Source: Secundilactobacillus silagei JCM 19001
Lineage (GTDB): Bacteria > Bacillota > Bacilli > Lactobacillales > Lactobacillaceae
Direction of reading: 5' to 3'
DNA length: 64,000 nt
Assembly: GCF_002217945.1 (NCBI RefSeq)
Contig: NZ_BCMG01000014.1
Location: forward strand, 1 to 64,000
Numbering within the stretch: the stretch's first letter is position 1; each line of letters starts with the position of its first letter. Positions 1 through 6,661 of the stretch are shown here, piece after piece. Below the pieces are notes generated by a model, which was not told the DNA's origin, searched no databases, and saw only the letters and a list, made by a program, of their open reading frames with translations. Both the position numbers and the translations under genes were made by a program.

Positions 1-1
1 T

Positions 2-60
2 GGGAATGCCTCCTGTGATGTTTTCTGTGGTTACTAAATATCATAAGGGAAGGCATTCCC
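2..60. repeat. Inverted repeat at left window edge
   Basis: The 10-base sequence GGGAATGCCT (2-11) recurs as its exact reverse complement AGGCATTCCC (51-60). A smaller hairpin AGGGAA-GGCA-TTCCCT overlaps the right arm. The repeat lies just upstream of a decapitated acetyltransferase gene, so it could be the end of a mobile element whose body is left of the window. No transposase is visible here, so this is only a suggestion. Confidence 0.35.
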
Positions 61-118
61 TATTTCTATACAATTCAGAAATCTTTTATGCATTTACACA
101 AGATATTTTACGCTCTCT

Positions 119-541
119 AAAATTGGGAATAACTTTTTCGCTAACAATAATTTAACCTTGCTAGATGCGGGCTTGATTGAAATCGGCGACGACGTATTGA
201 TTGCCGGTAATGTTGGCATTTACACGGCTGGTCACGCTTTAGATCCAGAACTCAGGCTGAAGACTGGTGCGGAATATGCCATTCCCGTCAAGATTGGGAA
301 TAACGTTTGGATTGGCGCCGGTGTCACAGTCTGCCCTGGCGTGACGATTGGGGATAACAGTGTGATTGGGGCTGGTGCTGTGGTCACTAAGTCAATCCCA
401 AGCAATTCTTTGGCGTATGGCAATCCGGCTCACGTTGTCCGTCAGTTCGATGAGCGTGATAAGCAGTACTACTTTAAGCAACGCAGAGTATCACAGGAAT
501 ACCTGGATAAACTTGCTAATCATGAAACGTTTCATAGATGA
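119..541 (+). pseudogene. Sugar O-acetyltransferase (maltose/galactoside acetyltransferase family), 5'-truncated
   Basis: The reading frame encodes the C-terminal two thirds of a hexapeptide-repeat (left-handed beta-helix) acyltransferase of the Maa/LacA/NodL type. Family-like sequence begins at about base 119 with KIGNNFFANNNLTLLDAG. The GHALDPELR stretch typical of the active-site region and repeated I-G-x-x hexads (IGNNVWIGAG, IGDNSVIGAG) follow, then the usual GNPAHVVR end. Intact family members have about 185-200 residues; here the N-terminal roughly 60 are missing and the upstream frame (ISIQFRNLLCIYTRYF) does not resemble the family. A TTG at 158 could start a 127-aa product, but it has no clear ribosome binding site. 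I therefore call it a truncated remnant. It would have acetylated a sugar hydroxyl using acetyl-CoA. Confidence 0.75.
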
Positions 542-582
542 ACTTGTTTTGACAGCAAGTTATTGATAACAATTGCAGTCAA

Positions 583-618
583 GCCGCCATTATCTGACCG
601 GGTAATGGTGGCCTTTTT
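583..618 (+). terminator. Rho-independent terminator after acetyltransferase remnant
   Basis: GCCGCCATTA (583-592) pairs with TAATGGTGGC (603-612) with one G-U pair, and is followed by CTTTTT. Confidence 0.8.
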
Positions 619-628
619 AAACATAATA

Positions 629-677
629 GTTGCCGACCACCGAAAAACGGTGTACACTATCATAAGTGGTCAACCAC
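629..677 (+). promoter_or_regulatory. azoR promoter with putative MarR sites
   Basis: A -35 box TTGCCG (630-635) and a -10 box TACACT (653-658) are separated by 17 bases. The 12-mer GTTGCCGACCAC (629-640), which covers the -35, is found again exactly at 3639-3650 in the promoter of the marR gene. A second site GTGGTCAACCAC (666-677), just downstream of the -10, shares the GTGGTC half with the inverse of that 12-mer. The sequence match is direct observation. Repression by the nearby MarR protein is inference. Confidence 0.65.
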
Positions 678-712
678 ATATTAATTTAACAACTCAAAAG
701 GAGACAATAAAA

Positions 713-1333
713 ATGTCAAAAGTATTAGTAATCAAAGCACATCCATTTAACGGTGACAAATCTCGGACCATCAAAACCTTGGATACCTTCTTAGCAACCT
801 ACAAGGCTAAGAATCCGGATGACGAGATCGAAACTTTAGACCTATTCGCCACTCATTTTCCAGAACTCGATGCTGGGATGATGGACGCTTGGGGTAAACT
901 CGCTAAGGGCACAGCCTTTACTGACTTACCTGCTGACGTTCAAAAGGCCATGGGTCAGTTCAATGACGCCCTGGCACAGTTCAAGGCCGCTGACAAGCTG
1001 ATCGTGGCTAACCCAATGTGGAACTTATCCATTCCAGCACAATTGAAGTCTTGGATCGATGCCATCACGGTGGTGGGCGAGACCTTCAAGTACACCGCAA
1101 CTGGCCACGTTGCCTTGACTCCTGGCAAGCCATTCGTGCACATTCAAGCTGCCGGTGGTAAGTATGAAGGTAAAGACCTGGGTACCCAATACGTCCAAGC
1201 TGCCTTGGAATATCTCGGTGCTAAGCGCTTTGCTAAGATTGGCATTGAAGGCATGGATCACTTCCCAGATCAAGCTGACAAGTTTATTGCGGATGCACAA
1301 GCAGAAGCTAAAGAAGTTGCGGCGAAGTTCTAG
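713..1333 (+). CDS. azoR: FMN-dependent NADH:quinone/azo reductase (AzoR family)
   Basis: A flavodoxin-fold oxidoreductase of 206 aa that uses FMN and NAD(P)H for two-electron reduction of quinones, azo or other electrophilic compounds in the cytoplasm. The N-terminal strand and phosphate-binding region KVLVIKAHPFNGDKSRT and the central VANPMWNLSIPAQLKSWID segment (the N-P-M-W-N-x-x-x-P-x-x-L-K motif) are diagnostic for AzoR/NAD(P)H dehydrogenase (quinone) proteins. The start at 713 is chosen because AAAGGAG lies 10 bases upstream; the frame is open further upstream through the promoter. Two GTGGTC-containing sites in its promoter, one shared with the marR gene at 3182-3613, suggest control by that regulator, as is common for quinone/electrophile-responsive MarR-azoR pairs. 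Confidence 0.88.
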   Translation: MSKVLVIKAHPFNGDKSRTIKTLDTFLATYKAKNPDDEIETLDLFATHFPELDAGMMDAWGKLAKGTAFTDLPADVQKAMGQFNDALAQFKAADKLIVANPMWNLSIPAQLKSWIDAITVVGETFKYTATGHVALTPGKPFVHIQAAGGKYEGKDLGTQYVQAALEYLGAKRFAKIGIEGMDHFPDQADKFIADAQAEAKEVAAKF

Positions 1334-1345
1334 AACAAAACGAAA

Positions 1346-1375
1346 GCTCATTCCTCAATTGGAATGGGCTTTTTT
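1346..1375 (+). terminator. azoR terminator
   Basis: GCTCATTCC (1346-1354) pairs with GGAATGGGC (1361-1369), followed by TTTTTT. The core CATTCCTCA..TGGAATG recurs in the terminator at 3131-3163. Confidence 0.85.
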
Positions 1376-1465
1376 AAGTCGATAAGAAATTACTTTAATT
1401 TACTTGTGCACTTGTAGTCTGCTATACTATCAGGTACTAAACTTCGAAAGAATAGAGACGGGATA

Positions 1466-1633
1466 ATGATTGAATTAGCTCTAAATAGTGGGTATCTTTC
1501 GGATGTTGATTACCTTATAAAAGAAACGTACACTGCCTTTGTAAGAAGAACGGTATCTAATATCCCTAACGGCAGAGAACTAGTTATTAGACATAGCGAT
1601 AAAATTAAAAATATTTCTGAACAAACTATTTAG
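1466..1633 (+). CDS. Small protein of unknown function (55 aa) upstream of SecB-like gene
   Basis: An ATG at 1466 opens a 55-codon frame (MIELALNSGYLSDVDYLIKE... ending ISEQTI). It stops at 1631-1633, with the ribosome binding site of the next gene right behind it. A weak GAGACGGG lies upstream. The composition (YLSDVDYLIKETYTAFVRR, then IPNGRELVIRHSDKI) looks like a real globular fragment, not noise, and the tight packing with the next two genes supports an operon. I do not recognise a family. It could be a small toxin or antitoxin partner or the remains of a longer gene. Confidence 0.55.
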   Translation: MIELALNSGYLSDVDYLIKETYTAFVRRTVSNIPNGRELVIRHSDKIKNISEQTI

Positions 1634-1650
1634 TGAAGGGAGTGGGTGTG

Positions 1651-2031
1651 ATGTCATTATTTAAGCATGCAAAATCTGTGAAAATTCCTAAAGAAATTCT
1701 CAACACAGAAACTTGGATTTCTGATGATCAATTGAAAAAAGCTTTTTTTGAAGAGTCTAATGAAATAAAGCTCAATGTTGCTGAAGATTTTTTGGAACCC
1801 ACTGAGACAGTTTGGAAGAGTTCTGTTAATCTTCAGACGGCTTCACAAAGTACAGTTTCTGTAAATAGTACATCAGAATTTGATTTAGATTTATTTAGCT
1901 ATTTGATAAATGAAACAGGGGAAAATGATTCTGAAGAATATCAAATCTTTGATACTACTGTTAATAGTCATAATACTAAAGGAGAGCAGATTAAGCTCAA
2001 ACAAAGTACCTTGAGAGCGACAGCTGCATAG
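1651..2031 (+). CDS. Hypothetical acidic/Ser-Thr-rich protein (126 aa) in SecB-like operon
   Basis: The ATG at 1651 is preceded by GAAGGGAG at 1636-1643; a GTG at 1645 is possible. The N-terminus (MSLFKHAKSVKIPKEILN) is basic. The middle is acidic and the second half is rich in Ser/Thr/Asn with little predicted order (QTASQSTVSVNSTSEF, DLDLFSYLINETG). There is no signal peptide and no membrane segment. It begins 18 bases after the 55-aa frame and ends 5 bases before the SecB-like gene, so the three are probably co-transcribed. I do not recognise a family. A largely disordered partner next to a SecB-like chaperone would fit a chaperone client, but that is inference. Base composition is more AT-rich than the flanking azoR and marR genes. 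Confidence 0.6.
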   Translation: MSLFKHAKSVKIPKEILNTETWISDDQLKKAFFEESNEIKLNVAEDFLEPTETVWKSSVNLQTASQSTVSVNSTSEFDLDLFSYLINETGENDSEEYQIFDTTVNSHNTKGEQIKLKQSTLRATAA

Positions 2032-2036
2032 TTAAT

Positions 2037-2477
2037 ATGAACACAAATAATGATCAAAGTAATGATCTTCAATTTAATAGGCCAAGTATTCAAGATTTGG
2101 TATTTTCGATAAATCCAGAGTTTCATTCAGAAAATAATCAGAAACAAGAATATCAAATTATGGTGAGTGCTAGTAGCCCTAAATATGATAGTCAAGTTGA
2201 AAAGAAGATATCGAAAGTCACATTAACTGTGACAAATAAAAAGAATTTAGATAAAAAAGAAGACCTTCCTTTTATCTTGCGAGTTACCATGAACGCAGAC
2301 TTCTTAGTCAGTGGATCCATTGCGGATGATGATGTGAAACAGCTTTTAAAAGTTAATGGTGCCACGTTGCTGATGTCATATGTAAGACCTTTGATTTCGT
2401 ATATTACGTCTCAAACCAGCATAGGTACTCAAGATATACCCTTTATTGATTTTACAAAATCACAATCTAGCAACTAA
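2037..2477 (+). CDS. SecB-like chaperone (protein-export chaperone SecB family)
   Basis: A 146-aa cytoplasmic protein. Its second half matches the SecB fold in order: a beta segment (LPFILRVTMNADFLVSG), an acidic loop, then VNGATLLMSYVRPLISYITS, which parallels the SecB helix carrying the P-N-I-L-F-P-Y-A-R motif, and a terminal DIPFIDFTK equivalent to the SecB P-V-N-F end. SecB-family proteins hold unfolded clients. Solitary SecB-like proteins in Gram-positives and actinobacteria are often linked to toxin-antitoxin modules (toxin-antitoxin-chaperone type) and not to general secretion. The first 50 residues are low-complexity and family-atypical. The start ATG is 5 bases after the preceding stop, which suggests coupling. 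Assignment is by pattern, not by a database search. Confidence 0.65.
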   Translation: MNTNNDQSNDLQFNRPSIQDLVFSINPEFHSENNQKQEYQIMVSASSPKYDSQVEKKISKVTLTVTNKKNLDKKEDLPFILRVTMNADFLVSGSIADDDVKQLLKVNGATLLMSYVRPLISYITSQTSIGTQDIPFIDFTKSQSSN

Positions 2478-2683
2478 AGATTAAATTCAGAGCATCACTA
2501 AAAAACGGTGAGTTTCCTATTTTTAGGGGGAGTTCATCGCTTCTTATTTATGCGCTGAAATCGGGGTTGTGAAACGTGTGCTGGAAATATTTTACGCAGA
2601 TAGATTGCATGTCTAATTTATTAAAATAAATCATTGGCTAAAATATCTAGAGTTTAAGTATTGGTAAGAACGGGGGCATCGTA
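2478..2683. other. Non-coding gap in the AT-rich islet
   Basis: About 200 bases between the SecB-like gene and the HTH gene. AT-rich, with no frame of note and no convincing terminator. CGGGGG at 2671-2676 is the likely ribosome binding site of the HTH gene. Confidence 0.5.
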
Positions 2684-3100
2684 ATGGCACACATAAAAGA
2701 ATTTTATAACCCAGAAACGGCAACCACTGAACCATATACAGAAGTGTGGCAATCAGAAAAGGTTAAAGTTAGAGACATTGATGATCTAACAGTGAGAAAC
2801 CATTATTGGCAAGCTGCTGATGGTGAGCTGTGGGGCGACTTTGATGATCCGATGGAAAACGTCAGGAGCAGTTTTGATGCTTATCGAAAACGCCAAGGCT
2901 ATCTGACACCAGATGATATTCGCGCATTGCGTCAGGCATTAGGATTGTCGGTCAGACAATTTGCAAATGGGCTTGGAATCGGGACATCAACGCTAACTCA
3001 AATTGAAAATAATCAACGTTTACAAGTGAAGTATCAGGAAAATTTGTTTGAAGCAGTCAAGATGCTTTATAAAGACGGTCAGCGGTTACCGAACATCTAA
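2684..3100 (+). CDS. MqsA/YgiT-type HTH antitoxin-like regulator
   Basis: A 138-aa protein. Residues about 75-125 form an XRE-type helix-turn-helix (LTPDDIRALRQALGLSVRQF, then GIGTSTLTQIENNQ) preceded by the SFDAYRKRQGYL linker typical of MqsA/YgiT antitoxins. The N-terminal part (about 1-60, including VWQSEKVKVRDIDD) sits where those proteins carry a CxxC zinc domain, but no cysteines are present, so the zinc site is lost or replaced. It probably binds DNA and regulates itself or a partner. No toxin gene is adjacent on the same strand. Its position downstream of a SecB-like chaperone gene is compatible with a degenerate or unusual toxin-antitoxin-chaperone locus. Confidence 0.65.
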   Translation: MAHIKEFYNPETATTEPYTEVWQSEKVKVRDIDDLTVRNHYWQAADGELWGDFDDPMENVRSSFDAYRKRQGYLTPDDIRALRQALGLSVRQFANGLGIGTSTLTQIENNQRLQVKYQENLFEAVKMLYKDGQRLPNI

Positions 3101-3130
3101 GCAGATAATCATGAAATTTTAGAGTAAATA

Positions 3131-3163
3131 AAAAAATCATTCCTCAGCTGGAATGATTTTTTT
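3131..3163. terminator. Bidirectional terminator between HTH gene and marR
   Basis: AAAAAATCATTCC (3131-3143) pairs with GGAATGATTTTTT (3150-3162). A-run and T-run on both sides allow termination of the HTH gene on the plus strand and of marR on the minus strand. Confidence 0.85.
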
Positions 3164-3181
3164 GTGTTTCAATTCAATTAG

Positions 3182-3613
3182 TTATTTTCCAGTCAGACTA
3201 TTGCAAATCTTATCCGCAATCTTGACGAAAGCCGCTTGTTCCTCATCCGTCAGGCCCTTAATGGAGCGTTCTTCCGCGGTATCGCAGATGTGCTCGACCT
3301 TCTTCGCTAGGGTCAAGCCGGCTGGTGTGAGCTGAACCAAGGTCATCCGCTTATCCTGCTGTGATTTCGTAGTCTCGGCTAATCCGGCATTGACCAGTCG
3401 CCGAACCGATTTGGCCACCGTGGAATGATCCACCTGCATGGTTGCCGCCAAGGCGTTTTGCGCCTGCTGACCATTGTGTGCTAGGACGATCAAGATCGTG
3501 TCTTGGCCAGGGTACAAGCCCAGTGCGCGGATATCTTTAGCAATCAGTGCCTCGTGGGCCGACACGATGCGCAAAGCGGCTGCGCCAACTGGATAGTCAT
3601 TAAATATCAGCAT
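3182..3613 (-). CDS. MarR-family transcriptional regulator
   Basis: A 143-aa winged-helix repressor. The DNA-binding part reads QNALAATMQVDHSTVAKSVR followed by the wing region TTKSQQDKRMTLVQLTPAG; the D-x-R-x-x-x-V-x-L-T-x-x-G motif is diagnostic for MarR. The start at 3613 is set by CGAGGAGGAA seven bases upstream; the longer frame has no ribosome binding site. Its promoter contains a GTGGTC site identical over 12 bases to one in the azoR promoter 3 kb away. I infer autoregulation and control of azoR, with release by a quinone or other electrophile or by a phenolic ligand. No cysteine pair typical of redox-sensing MarR proteins is obvious. Confidence 0.88.
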   Translation of the reverse strand: MLIFNDYPVGAAALRIVSAHEALIAKDIRALGLYPGQDTILIVLAHNGQQAQNALAATMQVDHSTVAKSVRRLVNAGLAETTKSQQDKRMTLVQLTPAGLTLAKKVEHICDTAEERSIKGLTDEEQAAFVKIADKICNSLTGK

Positions 3614-3638
3614 GGTAGAATTCCTCCTCGTAGTTTCC

Positions 3639-3680
3639 GTTGCCGACCACAAGTGTATCAAATTAATGGTGAAATTTCAA
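3639..3680 (-). promoter_or_regulatory. marR promoter and operator
   Basis: On the minus strand a -35 TTGAAA (3675-3680) and a -10 TACACT (3652-3657) are spaced 17 bases apart. The 12-mer GTGGTCGGCAAC (3639-3650) lies immediately downstream of the -10, where a repressor would block transcription. The same 12 bases cover the azoR -35 at 629-640. Confidence 0.65.
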
Positions 3681-3708
3681 TGAATCCTTTTTTAGATTGC
3701 CAATTGCG

Positions 3709-4683
3709 TTAAACCGATTGTCGTTCCATTATCCGATAGGGCACCGTAATGTTTTCAGCAGTACTATGCGCCATGATCTTCTCCACCGCCATCCGGCCCA
3801 TCTCTGAGAAGGGCTGTTTGACGGTAGTCAGCGCTGGGGTCACGATTTTAGCGACGTGGGAATCATCGAATCCCAGGACAGCGAGTTCGTCAGGCACCTT
3901 AATGCTGTGTTCATAGGCGTAAGACAGTACACCGGCTGCGGCATCGTCACTGGCCGCAAAAATAGCGTCAGGCCGATTAGCGCCAGTTAACAGCTTTTTA
4001 GCCGCTTGTTGGCCCGCTTCGAACGAGAAGTCACCTTCGACGATGTTATCCGGAATCAGTGGTAGGTTGGCAGCTTGCAGTGCTTTTTGGTAACCGGTAA
4101 TGCGCTGAATGCCATTTTGCGGATTATGGCGCGCCACACCAACCAACGCTGGGTGACGATAACCGCGGTTAATCAGAAAGGTAGTCCCGTCGTAAGCGGC
4201 GCGTTCATCATCAATGGTGATGGAAGTATGCTGCGGGACCGTGACGTTTAGCGAAATGAGGGGAATGCTGATGGCGTTGAGGTGCTTCAGATTGGTGGCA
4301 TCGAACTGGACCGCCACGGAAATAATCCCGTTGACTTTCTGACCAGCCATCAGGTCGAGACAAAAGCGTAAGCGTTTAGGATCACCAGAACCGCAGTGGG
4401 CCAGTAGAATGCGGATGCCATTGGTGTAGGCGGTGTCTTCCACGCTATCGATGATTGGCGCGGCAAAACTAGTTTTGGAATCGGTGATGATCACCCCGAT
4501 GAGATTAGAGGTCTTCGCCACCAGATTAGAGGCCGCTTCGTTTTTTTGGTAGTGCAGTTTGGCCGCAATTTCTAAGACCTTGGTCTTGGTTTTTTCGTTA
4601 TAGCCATCGGCGTTATTGAGTACGCGCGATACCGTTGAGGGCGTTACGCCAGCTTGTTTTGCAATGTCTTTAATGGTTGCCAT
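3709..4683 (-). CDS. LacI-family regulator of the oligo-1,6-glucosidase gene
   Basis: A 324-aa repressor. The N-terminal HTH reads ATIKDIAKQAGVTPSTVSRV with the LN hinge (VLNNADGYNEKTKTKV), followed by a periplasmic-binding-protein-like sensor domain with the usual NLIGVIITDSKTSFAAPIID and DAIFAASDDAAAGVLSYAYE segments. The start at 4683 is chosen because CGGAGGATC precedes it and the MATIKDIA start is canonical. The gene is divergent from the GH13 gene, whose upstream region carries two copies of CTCAAACGTTTGAG, a palindrome with the central CG expected for LacI-family operators. Control of that gene is inferred. The inducer is probably an alpha-glucoside or its product. Confidence 0.9.
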   Translation of the reverse strand: MATIKDIAKQAGVTPSTVSRVLNNADGYNEKTKTKVLEIAAKLHYQKNEAASNLVAKTSNLIGVIITDSKTSFAAPIIDSVEDTAYTNGIRILLAHCGSGDPKRLRFCLDLMAGQKVNGIISVAVQFDATNLKHLNAISIPLISLNVTVPQHTSITIDDERAAYDGTTFLINRGYRHPALVGVARHNPQNGIQRITGYQKALQAANLPLIPDNIVEGDFSFEAGQQAAKKLLTGANRPDAIFAASDDAAAGVLSYAYEHSIKVPDELAVLGFDDSHVAKIVTPALTTVKQPFSEMGRMAVEKIMAHSTAENITVPYRIMERQSV

Positions 4684-4725
4684 GCTGATCCTCCGTTTTG
4701 AATTCAACTCAAAGTATAGCAGTCA

Positions 4726-4773
4726 TTGACAATAAATTAAAAGTCCTTATAATGAAAAATGTAAGCGGTTGCT
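4726..4773 (+). promoter_or_regulatory. Promoter and cre-like site upstream of the GH13 gene
   Basis: TTGACA (4726-4731) and TATAAT (4748-4753) with a 16-base spacer form a strong sigma-A promoter. TGTAAGCGGTTGCT (4760-4773) matches the cre consensus TGNAANCGNTNNCA except at the last base, which suggests CcpA repression. Confidence 0.75.
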
Positions 4774-4802
4774 AAAGAACCGCCATTTATTTTTGAAGAA
4801 AG

Positions 4803-4816
4803 CTCAAACGTTTGAG
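4803..4816. promoter_or_regulatory. LacI-type operator O1
   Basis: CTCAAACGTTTGAG, a perfect 14-base palindrome with central CG, downstream of the promoter. Confidence 0.85.
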
Positions 4817-4862
4817 TCACCACATCGGTAACGCAGGTTGCCGATTAAATTTTAGCAAGTTA

Positions 4863-4876
4863 CTCAAACGTTTGAG
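4863..4876. promoter_or_regulatory. LacI-type operator O2
   Basis: An identical copy of CTCAAACGTTTGAG, extended to a 16-base palindrome (ACTC...GAGT). Its centre is 60 bases from O1 and it lies 22 bases upstream of the GH13 start codon. Two sites on nearly the same helical face would allow a DNA loop or a roadblock. Confidence 0.85.
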
Positions 4877-4898
4877 TAAACGATACGGAGGATATAAC

Positions 4899-6584
4899 AT
4901 GACACAGGCAAAACAGTATTGGTGGCAAAATGCAGTGGTCTATCAAGTCTATCCGCGCAGCTTTCAGGATAGTAATAACGATGGTATCGGGGATATTCAG
5001 GGCATTATTTCACGGCTGGACTACATTAAAAAACTCGGGGCGGATATTATTTGGCTAAACCCGATGTATAAATCGCCCAATGTCGATAATGGCTACGACA
5101 TCAGCGACTACCGGTCAATTCAGCCGGACTTTGGTTCTCTGGATGATTTTAAGGTGTTATTAAAGCAAGCTCATAAGCTCGGTTTGAAGATCATGATGGA
5201 TCTGGTGGTCAACCATTCATCGGATGAAAACAAATGGTTTGAAGAAAGCCGCAAGGGACCAGAGAATCCATACCGTGATTACTATATCTGGCGTGATCCC
5301 GTTGACGGTCACGAGCCAACTAACTGGGGGTCATATTTTTCTGGCTCGGCCTGGAAGTTTGACGAAACTTCTGGCCAGTATTACCTGCATCTATTTGCCA
5401 CTAAGCAGCCTGATCTAAACTGGGAGAACCCAAAGTTGCGGCATTCCGTTTATGACATCATGAACTGGTGGGCCGATATGGGGATCGATGGTTTCCGGAT
5501 GGATGTCATCAATCTCATTTCTAAGCCAGCTAAGTACCAAGACGGCAAATTAGCTGATGGTGAACGCTACGCTAACGTGGAACCCATCGTAGCGAACGGT
5601 CACCGGGAAAACGAATTTTTACAGGAAATGCATCAAAACGTCATGGCCAAGCATGATCTGGTCACGGTGGGTGAAGCACCGGGTTCTTCAGTGAAGGACG
5701 CTGAACAGTACGCAAACCTTAACGAAACGGAACTAAACATGGTTTTCCAATTTGAACACGTGTCACTGGATGGCAATCCTAAAGCCGCCTTTGGTAAGTG
5801 GGACGACCGTCACGTGACACTCAATGAAGTCCGAAACAGTCTTAGTAAATGGCAGACAAATCTGGGTGGCAATGCCTGGAACTCGCTTTATTGGAATAAC
5901 CATGATCAGCCGCGGGCAGTTTCACGGTTTGGTAACGACGACCCGAAGTACCGGGTGAAATCAGCTAAGATGTTAGCCACGTTGCTGCACTTCTTGCAGG
6001 GAACGCCGTACGTTTACGAGGGTGAAGAGATCGGTATGACCAACGCGCACTTTAAGCAGTTAGCCGACTATCAAGATTTGGAGACCCACAATAGTTACAA
6101 GCAGTTAGTCACCGATGACAAGCTGATCGATTCAGCGACGATGATGAAGTACATTGAATTTCACTCCCGGGACAATGCCCGGACACCAATGCAGTGGGAT
6201 GATAGTAAAAACGCTGGTTTCAGCGACCATCAGCCCTGGCTAAAAGTGAACCAAAATTACCCGGAAGTTAACGTTAAGCAGGCACTAGCAGATCCTGATT
6301 CGGTCTTCTACTACTATCAAAAACTGATTAAGCTGCGCCATGAGTTACCGGTGATCACGGATGGTAAGTACGAATTGTTATCAGGTAATGAATCCGACCC
6401 AGACGTTTACGTTTATACCAGAAAGAACGCGGACACGACGCTGTTTGTGATCGTGAACTTCACCAAGAAGCAGTTGACCCGGCAGTATGAGTTGCCGGAT
6501 GAAAAAAAACTGTTGATCTCGAACTATGATGATGATCTGCAGGATGAATTAAGACCATATGAAGCCAAAGTCTATCAATTTTAA
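4899..6584 (+). CDS. malL: Oligo-1,6-glucosidase / isomaltase-type alpha-glucosidase (GH13 subfamily 31)
   Basis: A cytoplasmic 561-aa alpha-glucosidase of normal family length. It starts WWQNAVVYQVYPRSFQDSNN, the signature of GH13_31. The catalytic triad is visible: nucleophile Asp202 in GFRMDVIN, acid/base Glu259 in TVGEAPG and Asp336 in NNHDQPRAVSRFG. The Val after Asp202 is the residue associated with alpha-1,6 specificity (Thr in alpha-1,4 maltases), so isomaltose, panose or short dextrins are the likely substrates. The start at 4899 follows ACGGAGGATA; the longer frame runs through the operators. It stands alone with its LacI regulator, and no transporter lies beside it. malL is used in the broad sense. 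Confidence 0.88.
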   Translation: MTQAKQYWWQNAVVYQVYPRSFQDSNNDGIGDIQGIISRLDYIKKLGADIIWLNPMYKSPNVDNGYDISDYRSIQPDFGSLDDFKVLLKQAHKLGLKIMMDLVVNHSSDENKWFEESRKGPENPYRDYYIWRDPVDGHEPTNWGSYFSGSAWKFDETSGQYYLHLFATKQPDLNWENPKLRHSVYDIMNWWADMGIDGFRMDVINLISKPAKYQDGKLADGERYANVEPIVANGHRENEFLQEMHQNVMAKHDLVTVGEAPGSSVKDAEQYANLNETELNMVFQFEHVSLDGNPKAAFGKWDDRHVTLNEVRNSLSKWQTNLGGNAWNSLYWNNHDQPRAVSRFGNDDPKYRVKSAKMLATLLHFLQGTPYVYEGEEIGMTNAHFKQLADYQDLETHNSYKQLVTDDKLIDSATMMKYIEFHSRDNARTPMQWDDSKNAGFSDHQPWLKVNQNYPEVNVKQALADPDSVFYYYQKLIKLRHELPVITDGKYELLSGNESDPDVYVYTRKNADTTLFVIVNFTKKQLTRQYELPDEKKLLISNYDDDLQDELRPYEAKVYQF

Positions 6585-6595
6585 CGTGTTATTGT

Positions 6596-6651
6596 AAATC
6601 AAAACAGCGCGGCAATTTCCTACGTGGGAGATTGTCGCGCTGTTTTGATTT
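6596..6651. terminator. Bidirectional terminator between GH13 and zinc-ribbon genes
   Basis: A 25-base arm (6596-6620) pairs almost fully with 6627-6651; the core is AACAGCGCGGCAAT against ATTGTCGCGCTGTT. A- and T-rich ends on both sides serve the two convergent genes. Confidence 0.9.
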
Positions 6652-6661
6652 AAAGGGTTAT

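Noticed and set aside
563-712. Extended N-terminus of the AzoR protein
   Set aside because: The added residues are encoded by the terminator and promoter region; AAAGGAG and the canonical MSKVLVIKAHP start are at 713.
2478-2560. Terminator after the SecB-like gene
   Set aside because: Only short, mismatched pairings (GGTGA..., TCCT/AGGG) are possible and no T-run follows.
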